Source: a virus
DNA length: 33,774 bases
Virus record (IMG/VR): IMGVR_UViG_3300008117_000167
Coordinates: 1-33,774 of that record
Reading direction: 5' to 3' (one strand)
Shown here in pieces: positions 14,734 to 22,259 of the stretch (position 1 is its first letter; every line of letters begins with the position of its first letter). The notes under the pieces are model-generated. The model saw only the letters and a program-made list of their open reading frames with translations, had not been told where the DNA came from and searched no databases. Both the position numbers and the translations under genes were made by a program.

Positions 14734-14914
14734 CTTGATTGTTTTTATCGTTATTTATTTCGTGCAAAAATTTAGCTTCTTTAATTGGGTTTTTATCCCA
14801 TTCATTTAATATTGCATTCATTAATATAAACCTCTTTTCATCGTACCAAATGTTGTGATAAATCTTTGCAATAAACATCATTCGTTCTTGTGGCGGCATT
14901 TCAGTAAAAGTCAT
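14723..14914 (-). CDS. 63-residue helical protein, unknown
   Basis: The protein MTFTEMPPQERMMFIAKIYH is predicted to be helical and has conserved-looking aromatics (YHNIWYDEKRF). It overlaps the helicase stop by 4 bases and the next gene by 11. Position suggests a helicase partner, but nothing in the sequence shows this. Confidence 0.6.
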   Translation of the reverse strand: MTFTEMPPQERMMFIAKIYHNIWYDEKRFILMNAILNEWDKNPIKEAKFLHEINNDKNNQDGI

Positions 14915-16149
14915 AAAAAGTCAGTTTTAAAGTGATTTAATGTGTAGTCTTTCTTTTGTTGTACGGCTTTGTAGATTTTGTCCTCTATGCCATTAAGAGA
15001 AAAAATCCAGTGTATTTTGCTTTCTTTTGTCCTATCCTTTGTTTGTATTCTGGCTCTGCTCTGCCAATAAGATACAGCAGAGAAATCAATATTGTAAAAC
15101 ACAAGATCGTCAGCACCGCTAAGATTAACGCCTTCACGACCAGAAACGATTTGAGAACAAAAAACAATGTTCGTGTCAGTCGTTTCATTAAATTTCTTAG
15201 CATCGAACTCAATATTTTTACCAAAGACAAATTGAATAGCATAAAACTCAGCCACGAATTTATAGAAAATAGCTATCTTTTTGCCTTTGAATTTCTCTTT
15301 AATATAATTGGCTTTTTGGTAGTCAAACACCTTTGCAGTCCTTTGTGGTTCATCTATTATAACCGAACCACTATAAATTTGGTGTAACTTGTTCATTAGC
15401 TTTACGGCAGTATCTCCCTTAACCACTTGACCTTCACCATTTATGGCGATTTTGTCCTTTTTTAACTTGTCGGCAAACTTATAGGTGCTTGGCTCCATCG
15501 TAACATAATGTATCTGCTCTTCAATAAGAGATTCAAAACCAGCCTCTTTTTGCGTAAATGATATGATAAGATGGTCAGTTTTCTCTTTTATCATTTCGTA
15601 ATCTGCGAAAGAGTAGTCGTTGATGGCACGATTAAAGACATATTTCTTTTTTAGATTAACATAGTCCTTTGCCCAAGAGTAAAAGTTTTTATATTGCCCA
15701 AATGGTGAGTATGAACTAACCCAAAACTGATGGTAAAGTTGAGAATAAGATTCTGGTGATGGTGTTCCTGATAGGTATATTATCTTTTTACTTTGGCATA
15801 TCCTTTTCAGTTCCCTTGCTCTTTTTGATGGCTGCGGAAACGCACCAAGCGAATGTGCTTCGTCAATAATGATGTAGTCAAATGAACAATCTACATTTTG
15901 CAGTTGCTCAAAGTTGGTGATGTAAATCTCCATGTCATATCCCATCTCTCTTGCTTGATCAATAATGTCTGTGATGGCTTTTTTCTTTGTGATGAATAGC
16001 ACCTTTTTTGCACCACTTTCGTAAGCTATTGCAAGTGCTGTCAAAGTCTTACCAGTCCTGACTTCCATAGCTAAATACACTAAATTATAAACTCGAAGTA
16101 TTTGTAGTGCTTGATCCTTTATCTGTATTTGGTAATCTCTTAGTTTCAT
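14911..16149 (-). CDS. SNF2-type superfamily 2 DNA helicase/translocase
   Basis: I choose ATG 16149 (MKLRDYQIQIKDQAL, the Q-motif-like start of SF2 enzymes, 412 residues) over a TTG 18 bases upstream. Motif I is MEVRTGKT, motif II is IIIDEAHSLG, motif III IYLSGTP, and the C-terminal domain has GREGVNLSGADDLVFYNID and the motif VI-like YWQSRARIQTKDR. It is shorter than cellular SNF2 proteins but normal for phage versions. It should translocate on dsDNA or remodel forks. The VRR-NUC gene lies four genes downstream, a pairing seen in other phages. Its start overlaps the preceding small gene by 65 bases. Confidence 0.88.
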   Translation of the reverse strand: MKLRDYQIQIKDQALQILRVYNLVYLAMEVRTGKTLTALAIAYESGAKKVLFITKKKAITDIIDQAREMGYDMEIYITNFEQLQNVDCSFDYIIIDEAHSLGAFPQPSKRARELKRICQSKKIIYLSGTPSPESYSQLYHQFWVSSYSPFGQYKNFYSWAKDYVNLKKKYVFNRAINDYSFADYEMIKEKTDHLIISFTQKEAGFESLIEEQIHYVTMEPSTYKFADKLKKDKIAINGEGQVVKGDTAVKLMNKLHQIYSGSVIIDEPQRTAKVFDYQKANYIKEKFKGKKIAIFYKFVAEFYAIQFVFGKNIEFDAKKFNETTDTNIVFCSQIVSGREGVNLSGADDLVFYNIDFSAVSYWQSRARIQTKDRTKESKIHWIFSLNGIEDKIYKAVQQKKDYTLNHFKTDFL

Positions 16150-16321
16150 GTGTTTTAAGTTTTTCAATATAAAGTATAGAATCCATTAGTTCTTCTTGCA
16201 AATGAACTAACCAATTATAAAATGATAGATCGTTTCTGTCAAGTGTAGTGCCATATTTTTTTATGCCAAGTTCACTTCTTTCTCGCATTCGATATATCAC
16301 ACTTTCTAATATACTATCCAT
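16085..16321 (-). CDS. Small MazG-like or unknown phage protein
   Basis: The 78-residue protein contains RSELGIKKYGTTLDRNDLS and WLVHLQEELMDSILYIEKL. The E-E-x-x-D pattern in a helix after KYGTTLDR resembles the all-alpha NTP pyrophosphohydrolase-like proteins common in phages, but only one helix pair is visible and the protein is shorter than MazG. It may instead be an unclassified phage family. The C-terminal tail is Ser/Thr-rich and overlaps the helicase gene by 65 bases. Confidence 0.5.
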   Translation of the reverse strand: MDSILESVIYRMRERSELGIKKYGTTLDRNDLSFYNWLVHLQEELMDSILYIEKLKTHETKRLPNTDKGSSTTNTSSL

Positions 16322-17054
16322 TTTTCTGATATTTTAATTGATAAGATATTTGTTTAGGCTTGACATCTTCATTAAGGCTTAACCATAGCTTATGCGTAGC
16401 TTCAAACAGCTTTAAGTCTTTCTTAACTTCTGCCATTGTTTTAGTTACAAGTTGCCATCCTATGCCTTGTATTGCTCCATTTTTGCCAGTTGTTCTGGTT
16501 TTAGCATTCAGCCACAAGATACCTACTGAATCAACTTTTATGTCAATTGTTTTAAGCAGTTCATTGTAGGCAGCCAATTGCAACCAATAGGATGGGTAGA
16601 TTGAATTAGATGTTTTGATGTCAAGCAGCATTGATTTGCCATTCATATTAATAACACGGTCAAGCGTTCCTGCATAACCTAATTTCTCAGATACCATATT
16701 AAGTTCCATTGATTCAATGGTAGGCTTATGCGTTTGAATAAAGTCAACATATCTCTCAAACATTGACCATTCGAGCATCTTATACTTAGGAAAACCTTGC
16801 TCACTAATAAATGAGCATTCTTCACCCCCATCATACTGCTCTGTCAGTTCGTGAACGATTGATCCCCTGCGACCAGCTTCATCACGAATCGTGTCGGCAT
16901 CTGAGCCAACATCTTTTAGCCATTTAAAATAAGATGCATCTTTCGGATATGCCTCTAAGATTGTCGTTACGGATGGCACAAATCCGTTCTCTGTGTTGTA
17001 AAACCTGGCATCAAGAAACTCAATGCGGCCTTTGTTGATAGTAAAGTTTTTCAT
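16314..17054 (-). CDS. RecB/Cas4-like PD-(D/E)XK exonuclease
   Basis: The 246-residue protein has the nuclease core GYAGTLDRVI (active-site D), LLDIKTSNSI (D-x-K) and YWLQLAAYNEL (the Q-xxx-Y motif of RecB/Cas4-type enzymes). The N terminus has FVPSVTTIL and RRGSIVHELTEQY, typical of the family's first helices (G-x-xxH). It probably acts as a dsDNA end-processing nuclease in recombination. Cysteines for a 4Fe-4S cluster, as in Cas4, are not evident. The terminator-like hairpin at 17085-17114 lies directly upstream. Confidence 0.85.
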   Translation of the reverse strand: MKNFTINKGRIEFLDARFYNTENGFVPSVTTILEAYPKDASYFKWLKDVGSDADTIRDEAGRRGSIVHELTEQYDGGEECSFISEQGFPKYKMLEWSMFERYVDFIQTHKPTIESMELNMVSEKLGYAGTLDRVINMNGKSMLLDIKTSNSIYPSYWLQLAAYNELLKTIDIKVDSVGILWLNAKTRTTGKNGAIQGIGWQLVTKTMAEVKKDLKLFEATHKLWLSLNEDVKPKQISYQLKYQKNG

Positions 17055-17084
17055 TTCAGTTTATAGTTAATTGTCAAAGAATTT

Positions 17085-17114
17085 TAAAAAACCCCCAATG
17101 TAGAAACATCGGGG
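17085..17114 (-). terminator. Terminator-like hairpin inside the replication operon
   Basis: CCCC-ATGT / ACAT-GGGG (plus 93-101 and 106-114 of 17,0xx-17,1xx, one mismatch, 4-base loop) is followed on the minus strand by a T6 run. It lies between the SSB-like and nuclease genes and would leave the SSB-like transcript in excess. Confidence 0.7.
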
Positions 17115-17135
17115 TAAATCACATGAAACCCAAAC

Positions 17136-17723
17136 CTAAAAAGGTACTTCTTCGCCTTCCACACTATCTTGTAACTCAGGCTTTAGAAATGGAATGATAT
17201 TTTGTTTTACATATTCTTCAAGAAACTCCATACGGTCAGAATCATCCCAAGATTCTTTACCCTTAATCTTAATCTTTTTAAGATCGGGCATACCATTTGG
17301 ATTGTCTTTTGTAAAGAAATGCTTTAATCCTTTGCCTTGCTGACTAATAAATAGTACAGACTTCTTTTTATCACCATCAATGATAAGTTTTGGTGATAGT
17401 GTTACAATGCTTGTAAAATCCACGTTTGGCAAGGCTTTCAGAAAAGTTGTGGCATATCCGCTTGAGTAATTAAACTCAAGTTTGTAAAGTTTACCTTCGG
17501 ATTTGATGCTCACAACCCAAGATTTGCCGTACTCGGATTCTCTTGTCGTAACATCTGAGATGACACCAGTAATTGAATCATAAAATAGTTCGTGAACCTC
17601 ACGACCAAGTTTATTAACTCTGCTTACTGAATTGTCTTGCTTTGTTTTAACTTGTCTTACGATTTTGCCATTGGCAATTTGGAGAAAAATTACTGATTCT
17701 GACTGACTGTTTTGTAGTCCCAT
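17136..17723 (-). CDS. Putative ssDNA-binding protein
   Basis: The 195-residue protein begins MGLQNSQSESVIFLQIANGK, then beta strands with FYDSITGVISDVTTRESEYG and SWVVSIKSEGKLYKLEFNYS that fit an OB-type fold. It ends GEEVPF, like the acidic D-D-x-I-P-F tail with which SSB proteins bind partner enzymes. Together with its place at the head of the replication operon, this suggests a phage SSB. No family signature is certain. Confidence 0.6.
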   Translation of the reverse strand: MGLQNSQSESVIFLQIANGKIVRQVKTKQDNSVSRVNKLGREVHELFYDSITGVISDVTTRESEYGKSWVVSIKSEGKLYKLEFNYSSGYATTFLKALPNVDFTSIVTLSPKLIIDGDKKKSVLFISQQGKGLKHFFTKDNPNGMPDLKKIKIKGKESWDDSDRMEFLEEYVKQNIIPFLKPELQDSVEGEEVPF

Positions 17724-17729
17724 TTTTGT

Positions 17730-18050
17730 TTAATTTAAGTTATTAGATAAAAGAAAAGTTTTAACTCGTTTGTTATATGCGTCTACTAAAATAGACATTT
17801 TTTCAATATAAAAGCAATATTCTATCAACTCTACATATTGATACATTAGATTATCTATTAAATTTTCCACCCTTGCCGTGTCCTCAATTGTCATTTTATT
17901 TATAGACAAAATACAATGATTGTAGTCATCCCAAAAAGATGCAGGAACAGTATGCTTATTTTTTTTAGGCTGTTTTGGCTTTTTCTTAGGCATATCATAC
18001 ATAATGATACTTGCCACGACAAAGGCGAAAAATAAAATAAAATAAATCAT
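17730..18050 (-). CDS. Membrane-anchored small protein, unknown
   Basis: The 106-residue protein begins with one hydrophobic helix (MIYFILFFAFVVASIIMY), then a Lys/Pro-rich linker and a helical C-terminal domain (TARVENLIDNLMYQYVELIE). It would sit in the inner membrane with a cytoplasmic helical domain. It overlaps the HTH gene stop by ATGA. Function is unknown; candidates are a membrane anchor for replication or a host-takeover factor. Confidence 0.65.
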   Translation of the reverse strand: MIYFILFFAFVVASIIMYDMPKKKPKQPKKNKHTVPASFWDDYNHCILSINKMTIEDTARVENLIDNLMYQYVELIEYCFYIEKMSILVDAYNKRVKTFLLSNNLN

Positions 18051-18211
18051 TGCTCAGATTTTAGTGTGTTAATAATTTTAATGTAAGTTGAAAGTCGCAT
18101 CTTACCAGTCTTTTCAGCACGATTGATCGTAACAAATGAAAGTCCAGTAATCTTTGCAAGTTGTTCTTGCGTTAATCCTTTTTGTAGTCGTAGTTCTTTA
18201 ATGTTATCCAT
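18047..18211 (-). CDS. Cro/CI-type HTH regulator
   Basis: The 54-residue protein MDNIKELRLQKGLTQEQLAK continues with GLSFVTINRAEKTGKM, the two helices of a canonical XRE helix-turn-helix. It has no second domain and no partner repressor, so it looks like a Cro-type single-domain switch. It is the first gene after the promoter at 18232-18263 and probably controls that promoter. The 14-bp palindrome at 10684-10697 is another possible target. Confidence 0.85.
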   Translation of the reverse strand: MDNIKELRLQKGLTQEQLAKITGLSFVTINRAEKTGKMRLSTYIKIINTLKSEQ

Positions 18212-18231
18212 ATATATTTAATTTTATATGG

Positions 18232-18263
18232 CAAATGTAATAAGTAAAATATTATAAACAAAA
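18232..18263 (-). promoter_or_regulatory. Bacteroidota-type promoter for the replication operon
   Basis: On the minus strand TTTTG (plus 18259-18263) and TACATTTG (plus 18232-18239) are 19 bases apart, an exact fit to TTTG-N19-TAnnTTTG. Transcription should start near 18225, about 14 bases before the HTH ATG at 18211. Confidence 0.8.
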
Positions 18264-18270
18264 TATAATT

Positions 18271-18310
18271 GTTAAAAAAAATAAAAAACCCCCAACTAAA
18301 AAGAAGGGGG
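18271..18310 (-). terminator. Intrinsic terminator ending the late operon
   Basis: A CCCCC/GGGGG stem (plus 289-293 and 306-310 of 18,xxx) with a 12-base loop is followed on the minus strand by a long T-rich tract (plus 18271-18288). It lies after the HExxH gene and just upstream of the replication promoter, separating the two blocks. Confidence 0.85.
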
Positions 18311-18336
18311 AATTAACAATCAAATGAAAAAGCTAC

Positions 18337-18612
18337 CTATTTTGTCCCATCTTGCAATGGTATTTTTTGCTCAGGTTCTATTGACCTAAAATGCTCGTGC
18401 CATAGTGTATTAGTCAAAATTACGGAATTTTTAATTACATCTTCTTCTTCCATATCCTTAAATAGACAATGTAGGCATTCATGGATAATAATTTCCATCT
18501 TCTTCTTAGCTTTAAGGTTGCTATCTACCTCAATGGTATTATCGTCATAATTAGCCATACCCCAGGCTTTAAACTTGCCTAATTTCTTATATTTTACCTT
18601 GATCCGTTTCAT
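18337..18612 (-). CDS. HExxH putative metallopeptidase
   Basis: The 91-residue protein contains IIIHECLHCLF, an HExxH zinc-binding motif in a helix after a hydrophobic strand, as in SprT/ImmA-type minimal zincins. A later acidic stretch (MEEEDVI) and TNTLWHEHF could give the third ligand. It is short, so it may be a minimal metallopeptidase or a structural relic. It overlaps the exonuclease gene by 4 bases and is the last gene before the terminator. Substrate unknown. Confidence 0.65.
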   Translation of the reverse strand: MKRIKVKYKKLGKFKAWGMANYDDNTIEVDSNLKAKKKMEIIIHECLHCLFKDMEEEDVIKNSVILTNTLWHEHFRSIEPEQKIPLQDGTK

Positions 18613-19337
18613 CGTTCTGTTTTGGTATGATGCTTATGGCAAGTTTTACATTGAAATACTATCTTTTTTAAGCCTGTTGCACTATATCTAACTAAATTTC
18701 GTATAATTTTATCTGAACCACATTCGGGGCAGCTTCCACGTTCGCCACCGAATATCATACCATAATGAGTTTTAGGAGCAATATGCCCTTGTAATGCCTT
18801 ATAAACCTTTTCTAAAAGTATTACATCCTTTTTGCAATACTTAATCATGGCATCCATGGCCTTTTTGTCCTTATGCAACACAATATCTTTCCATAGTCCA
18901 AACTCAGTCTTTATCTTTTGCCCAATGCCCAAAAAATCTGCTATATAATTTAACTTATTGCTATTAAACTTAAACTTACTTCTCGCTATTTTTAGGGTAT
19001 CTATTGTGATATAATTAGGGAACATCTCAATTCCATGAAATAGGCATCTTGTCCTAATCCATGCCAAATCAAATCTATCACCATTATGGCCTACCAATTC
19101 ATCCGCTTCATTGGATATTTTAATGAACTTTTGCAGTAATGCCTTGTCGCATTGCTTACTATCCCAATGCACCTCAAAAACCTCCTTTGACTCCTCCCAT
19201 TTATAACAAATACAAATGATGGCTCGTTCTTTAATTATATTGCTATAATCAATATTTTTCTTGTACCCTGCCTCCCAAAAAAGTCCTATGTTCGGGCTGG
19301 TTTCGATGTCGAAAAACAGCCTTTTTCTTTTTGTCAT
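18609..19337 (-). CDS. DEDDy-type 3'-5' exonuclease with zinc ribbon
   Basis: The 242-residue protein has the DnaQ-like motifs: ExoI RLFFDIETSPN, ExoII LVGHNGDRFDLAW and ExoIII AMIKYCKKDVILLEK (Y-x3-D, hence DEDDy). After residue 205 comes a zinc ribbon, CPECGS and CKTCHK. The fold belongs with the YprB/RNase H-like exonucleases common in phages. It may degrade host DNA or process ends. The location between the spanin and the HExxH gene is unusual; overlaps on both sides show it belongs to the late transcript. Confidence 0.85.
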   Translation of the reverse strand: MTKRKRLFFDIETSPNIGLFWEAGYKKNIDYSNIIKERAIICICYKWEESKEVFEVHWDSKQCDKALLQKFIKISNEADELVGHNGDRFDLAWIRTRCLFHGIEMFPNYITIDTLKIARSKFKFNSNKLNYIADFLGIGQKIKTEFGLWKDIVLHKDKKAMDAMIKYCKKDVILLEKVYKALQGHIAPKTHYGMIFGGERGSCPECGSDKIIRNLVRYSATGLKKIVFQCKTCHKHHTKTER

Positions 19338-19822
19338 CTATTCTTAAATAAAAATGCACCACCTGCAATCAAGATTATAAAAAACCATGTCCAAAATAGT
19401 GATTTCCTTAGTTTAGTGTGTGAATCTGACATATTATCGTACTTACTTTTGATGTCGTTGTACAATATCTTGTACTTATCGTCATAAATTATCTTTGATA
19501 CTATCTTGATACTATCACGACAAGGCTTAAGTATTGTCCTTATTTTCTCTTTATCTACATATTTAGTATCTGTAAGCCATTTATATAAAGTATCTGTGAT
19601 ATGCTCAACTATCAAGGAATCCTTGACAATTAGCATTGTATCTATCTTATTTGTTTGGGGAAAGGCATCAAGGCAGATTTTTGCCCCTGGTAGTTCAAAA
19701 GTATTGATATACTGACGTGCAATGTAATTAGCTTTTTCGGGATTACGTTCAAAATATGCTTCAGCCTTTTTTTGTGTCGTGCATCCAAAAAACCCTATGA
19801 TAAGAATAATTATATATTTCAT
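19334..19822 (-). CDS. Unimolecular spanin candidate (u-spanin)
   Basis: The 162-residue protein starts MKYIIILIIGFFGCTTQ, a short signal with a lipobox-like FFGC (C14), and ends with a transmembrane helix FWTWFFIILIAGGAFLF before KNR. An outer-membrane lipid anchor at one end and an inner-membrane helix at the other is the plan of T1 gp11-type u-spanins, which fuse the two membranes in the last lysis step. The gene overlaps the endolysin stop by 4 bases. The lipobox is loose (F at -3), as often seen in Bacteroidota. A two-component Rz/Rz1 pair is not visible. Confidence 0.75.
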   Translation of the reverse strand: MKYIIILIIGFFGCTTQKKAEAYFERNPEKANYIARQYINTFELPGAKICLDAFPQTNKIDTMLIVKDSLIVEHITDTLYKWLTDTKYVDKEKIRTILKPCRDSIKIVSKIIYDDKYKILYNDIKSKYDNMSDSHTKLRKSLFWTWFFIILIAGGAFLFKNR

Positions 19823-20415
19823 AATATTAATGATTTAAATATTTCAAACTTCTTAATCCTATCATCAAGACCATGATACCCACCATTTATATATTTGGTT
19901 AATTTCTTAATCGTTTCTTCAGAATCACCTTGATCGCATATTTTCCATAATCCTTTCTTTTCAAAGAACCATGCTGCACTTGATAGGGCATATTTTGTTG
20001 CCACCAAATCGGGGTTATCTAATAAGTTAACTTCAAGGTAATCTGCGTAGGCTTTATAATTCACCTTGCCTGTCAATTGCAAAAATCCTCGACCTCTGTA
20101 CTTCCATCCCTCCCCACTTTGTTTATCAGCATTGCCAAGGCGATTTGCATATACGATATTGGCAATCTTTTCGGGCTGCCTTGCACAAGCCATTGCCGTA
20201 TCTTTTGAGAAATATTTTGGGAATACTTTTAGAAGACCTTCTGCCGAATAATTTAGGTTCTCACGAATAGCTTTGAAGTTATTTGATTCGTGAGCTGTCT
20301 GAGCAAGAAAATGAGATAGCCGTAACGAAGAATTAATGTTGTACTTTTTAATTACCTCATCAAGTTCATTCGTTACGGACAGGGGAAGTTTAAGAATTAG
20401 CTTCGTTGTTATCAT
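19819..20415 (-). CDS. Endolysin, GH19 chitinase/lysozyme-like
   Basis: The 198-residue protein should cleave peptidoglycan glycan chains. Features are RLSHFLAQTAHESNNF with candidate catalytic E43, a second acidic region near E52 and E59, and GEGWKYRGRGFLQLTGKVNY at 101-120, the family's substrate loop. It has no signal peptide, so export through a holin is expected. The holin candidates are about 5.6 kb upstream in the same transcript. The u-spanin follows directly. Length is typical for phage GH19 endolysins without a binding domain. Confidence 0.92.
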   Translation of the reverse strand: MITTKLILKLPLSVTNELDEVIKKYNINSSLRLSHFLAQTAHESNNFKAIRENLNYSAEGLLKVFPKYFSKDTAMACARQPEKIANIVYANRLGNADKQSGEGWKYRGRGFLQLTGKVNYKAYADYLEVNLLDNPDLVATKYALSSAAWFFEKKGLWKICDQGDSEETIKKLTKYINGGYHGLDDRIKKFEIFKSLIL

Positions 20416-20530
20416 TTTGCTTTTTCATTTCTTCAGCAATCTGATCGTTTGTTTCTTTTAGCTTTTGTTGCAAAAATTCCAACTGAGCCAAAATGTCGTA
20501 AGCCTGGGCTTTTAAATCTTTCAAATCCAT
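20390..20530 (-). CDS. 46-residue coiled-coil protein
   Basis: ATG at 20530 opens MDLKDLKAQAYDILAQLEFL, a heptad-like helix that continues to LKETNDQIAEEM; the frame ends at TAA 20390-20392, overlapping the endolysin start by 26 bases. The start sits 31 bases after the fibre stop. It resembles short coiled-coil proteins common beside lysis genes in Bacteroidota phages. Function is unknown; a lysis regulator or fibre trimer accessory is possible. Confidence 0.6.
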   Translation of the reverse strand: MDLKDLKAQAYDILAQLEFLQQKLKETNDQIAEEMKKQNDNNEANS

Positions 20531-20561
20531 AGTTTTTGTTTTTAGTTATTAATTATTATTG

Positions 20562-21944
20562 TTAATCTACTTGAACTTTTATCATAGTATCATTACTAAC
20601 AGGATATATTTGAAAATATGAATTAGCTTTTGCTGTTGCTGATGCTGCATTAGTCAACGAAACAGATGGAATTATTGTTCCACCACCCAATAATGGTATT
20701 CTTAATGTACCCTCAAATTTAAGTATTAATTGTGTACCAGTTTGAGCAGTTACTGGTGTAGAATAACTTGAAGTTGTTGAAACACCACCACTTAAAGTGT
20801 TAGCAGTACTAACATTATTATTATCAAATCCTGTTGTAAAATACATTATTGATGAAATGGTAATAGTTCCACCACCTTTAATATCAATTGTTAAATTACC
20901 ACTTGTACCACTCATTGTCGTTATATAAAATAAACCTGAGAAAAAATATGTTTGTGTTTGTACAAGTGTTAATGTATCAAATGATGGTGTAAAAAATGCT
21001 TGTTGTGAAGTTGTATTTGTTAATGTTCTATCTGATGAAAGTGCAAGAATTTGTATTCCTGGTATTACACCTTTTCTATGAAAAGCATAGTTAATAAATT
21101 CATTAGATGTTCCAAAATACAATGAATATTCTACAAAATCAAGTATTCTACTAGAAGATAACCCTCCATCACTGTTATAAATGTTTATTCCACCGCCACT
21201 ATCAAGTAGTTGCCAAATACCTGCATTTCTTAAATAAAGACCAGCAGTATTATTTGTTTGATAAACAATTAGACCATTTGCTGGTGATGCTATTGCTGTT
21301 CTTTGTGCCTGTGTCATTCTTGGCGGCAAAAATCCTTTTGTAGTTGACACCATTGTTACCAATGATGAAGGATTTGTTGTTATGGTGTCTTGACCAAAAA
21401 TTGTTTCGTAGCCATTGCCTTGAATACAAAGAGGAAATTGTGTTGTAACAGGTGATATTGGTTGTGTATATATTTTGACGGCTTGGTTTCCAAGTCCGTT
21501 ACTTCCACCTGTGTCAATATATAAATTTACATCTACTATATTTGAATGTAATATAGGCCCTTGAAAAATACCAAGTCTTGTTGCTATTGCACTTCCGTAT
21601 GCAACTACACCCTTATTTAATCCACCAATATCTCCAAAGTCAGCCTGTCCAACAACATGGAGTTTTGTTCCTATGTCTGTTATACTCCCAATCGAAACAT
21701 TGCCATTAGAATGAAAACGACTTGATGTTGTCCCTGCAAAAGTTAATGAAAATGTACTTTGCGTAAGTGTCCTATTACCTGTAAGCGTACCATCGGTATT
21801 ATATATATTCGTATCAGCTACTGTCCAAGTCCTATTAGCACTTAGATCATAAGTCGTTCCATTTATTGTTATCGTTCTCGTTATGGGAACGGCATCAATA
21901 TCAGAAGCCTGATCGGGAATATCAACAAGTCCGTATCTTCTCAT
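20562..21944 (-). CDS. Second tail fibre protein
   Basis: The 460-residue protein carries the fibre modules ITINGTTYDLSANRTWTV and LHVVGQADFGD in its N-terminal half, related to those in the larger fibre (22260-25490). A distinct C-terminal half is rich in beta-forming GGGTITISSIMYFTT and GGGTIIPSVSLTNA. That half is probably the receptor-binding or head-proximal module, a divergent type compared with the first fibre. Its ATG overlaps the preceding stop as TAATG. Confidence 0.8.
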   Translation of the reverse strand: MRRYGLVDIPDQASDIDAVPITRTITINGTTYDLSANRTWTVADTNIYNTDGTLTGNRTLTQSTFSLTFAGTTSSRFHSNGNVSIGSITDIGTKLHVVGQADFGDIGGLNKGVVAYGSAIATRLGIFQGPILHSNIVDVNLYIDTGGSNGLGNQAVKIYTQPISPVTTQFPLCIQGNGYETIFGQDTITTNPSSLVTMVSTTKGFLPPRMTQAQRTAIASPANGLIVYQTNNTAGLYLRNAGIWQLLDSGGGINIYNSDGGLSSSRILDFVEYSLYFGTSNEFINYAFHRKGVIPGIQILALSSDRTLTNTTSQQAFFTPSFDTLTLVQTQTYFFSGLFYITTMSGTSGNLTIDIKGGGTITISSIMYFTTGFDNNNVSTANTLSGGVSTTSSYSTPVTAQTGTQLILKFEGTLRIPLLGGGTIIPSVSLTNAASATAKANSYFQIYPVSNDTMIKVQVD

Positions 21945-22240
21945 TAGATAATTACAAGTGAAAGTTTAGATGCTGACCAATCATAAATCCAAGCATTTAT
22001 TGCCATTGCTGGTTGATCGCCCCAATTTACATAATCTTGACCATCTATCGTCAAATTTCCACAAGAAATTTGTTCTCCTTGCTTCTCATTACCTTCTTCA
22101 TCCACAACTTTTGTAAAAATCTGCCAATAGTTCGTTGCACTATTCTCATAGTTATCGTTGATACAAGTTACTTGAAAGAACTCGCCTACTTTGTTTTCTC
22201 CATTAATCCAGATATTGACTGGTTGAATTTGTTTTGCCAT
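21944..22240 (-). CDS. 98-residue fibre-associated protein, unknown
   Basis: The protein MAKQIQPVNIWINGENKVGE, with an acidic linker (VVDEEGNEKQGEQISC) and NWGDQPAMAINAWIYDWSAS, sits between the two fibre genes and overlaps the second by TAATG. It is beta-rich and may be a fibre chaperone or connector. I do not recognise a family by name. Confidence 0.6.
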   Translation of the reverse strand: MAKQIQPVNIWINGENKVGEFFQVTCINDNYENSATNYWQIFTKVVDEEGNEKQGEQISCGNLTIDGQDYVNWGDQPAMAINAWIYDWSASKLSLVII

Positions 22241-22259
22241 TTTTGTTTTATTTTATTGT

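Noticed and set aside
18047-18211. CI-type prophage repressor and lysogeny module
   Set aside because: The HTH protein has no second domain, there is no divergent partner, and no integrase or att site is visible. It is more likely a Cro-like switch.
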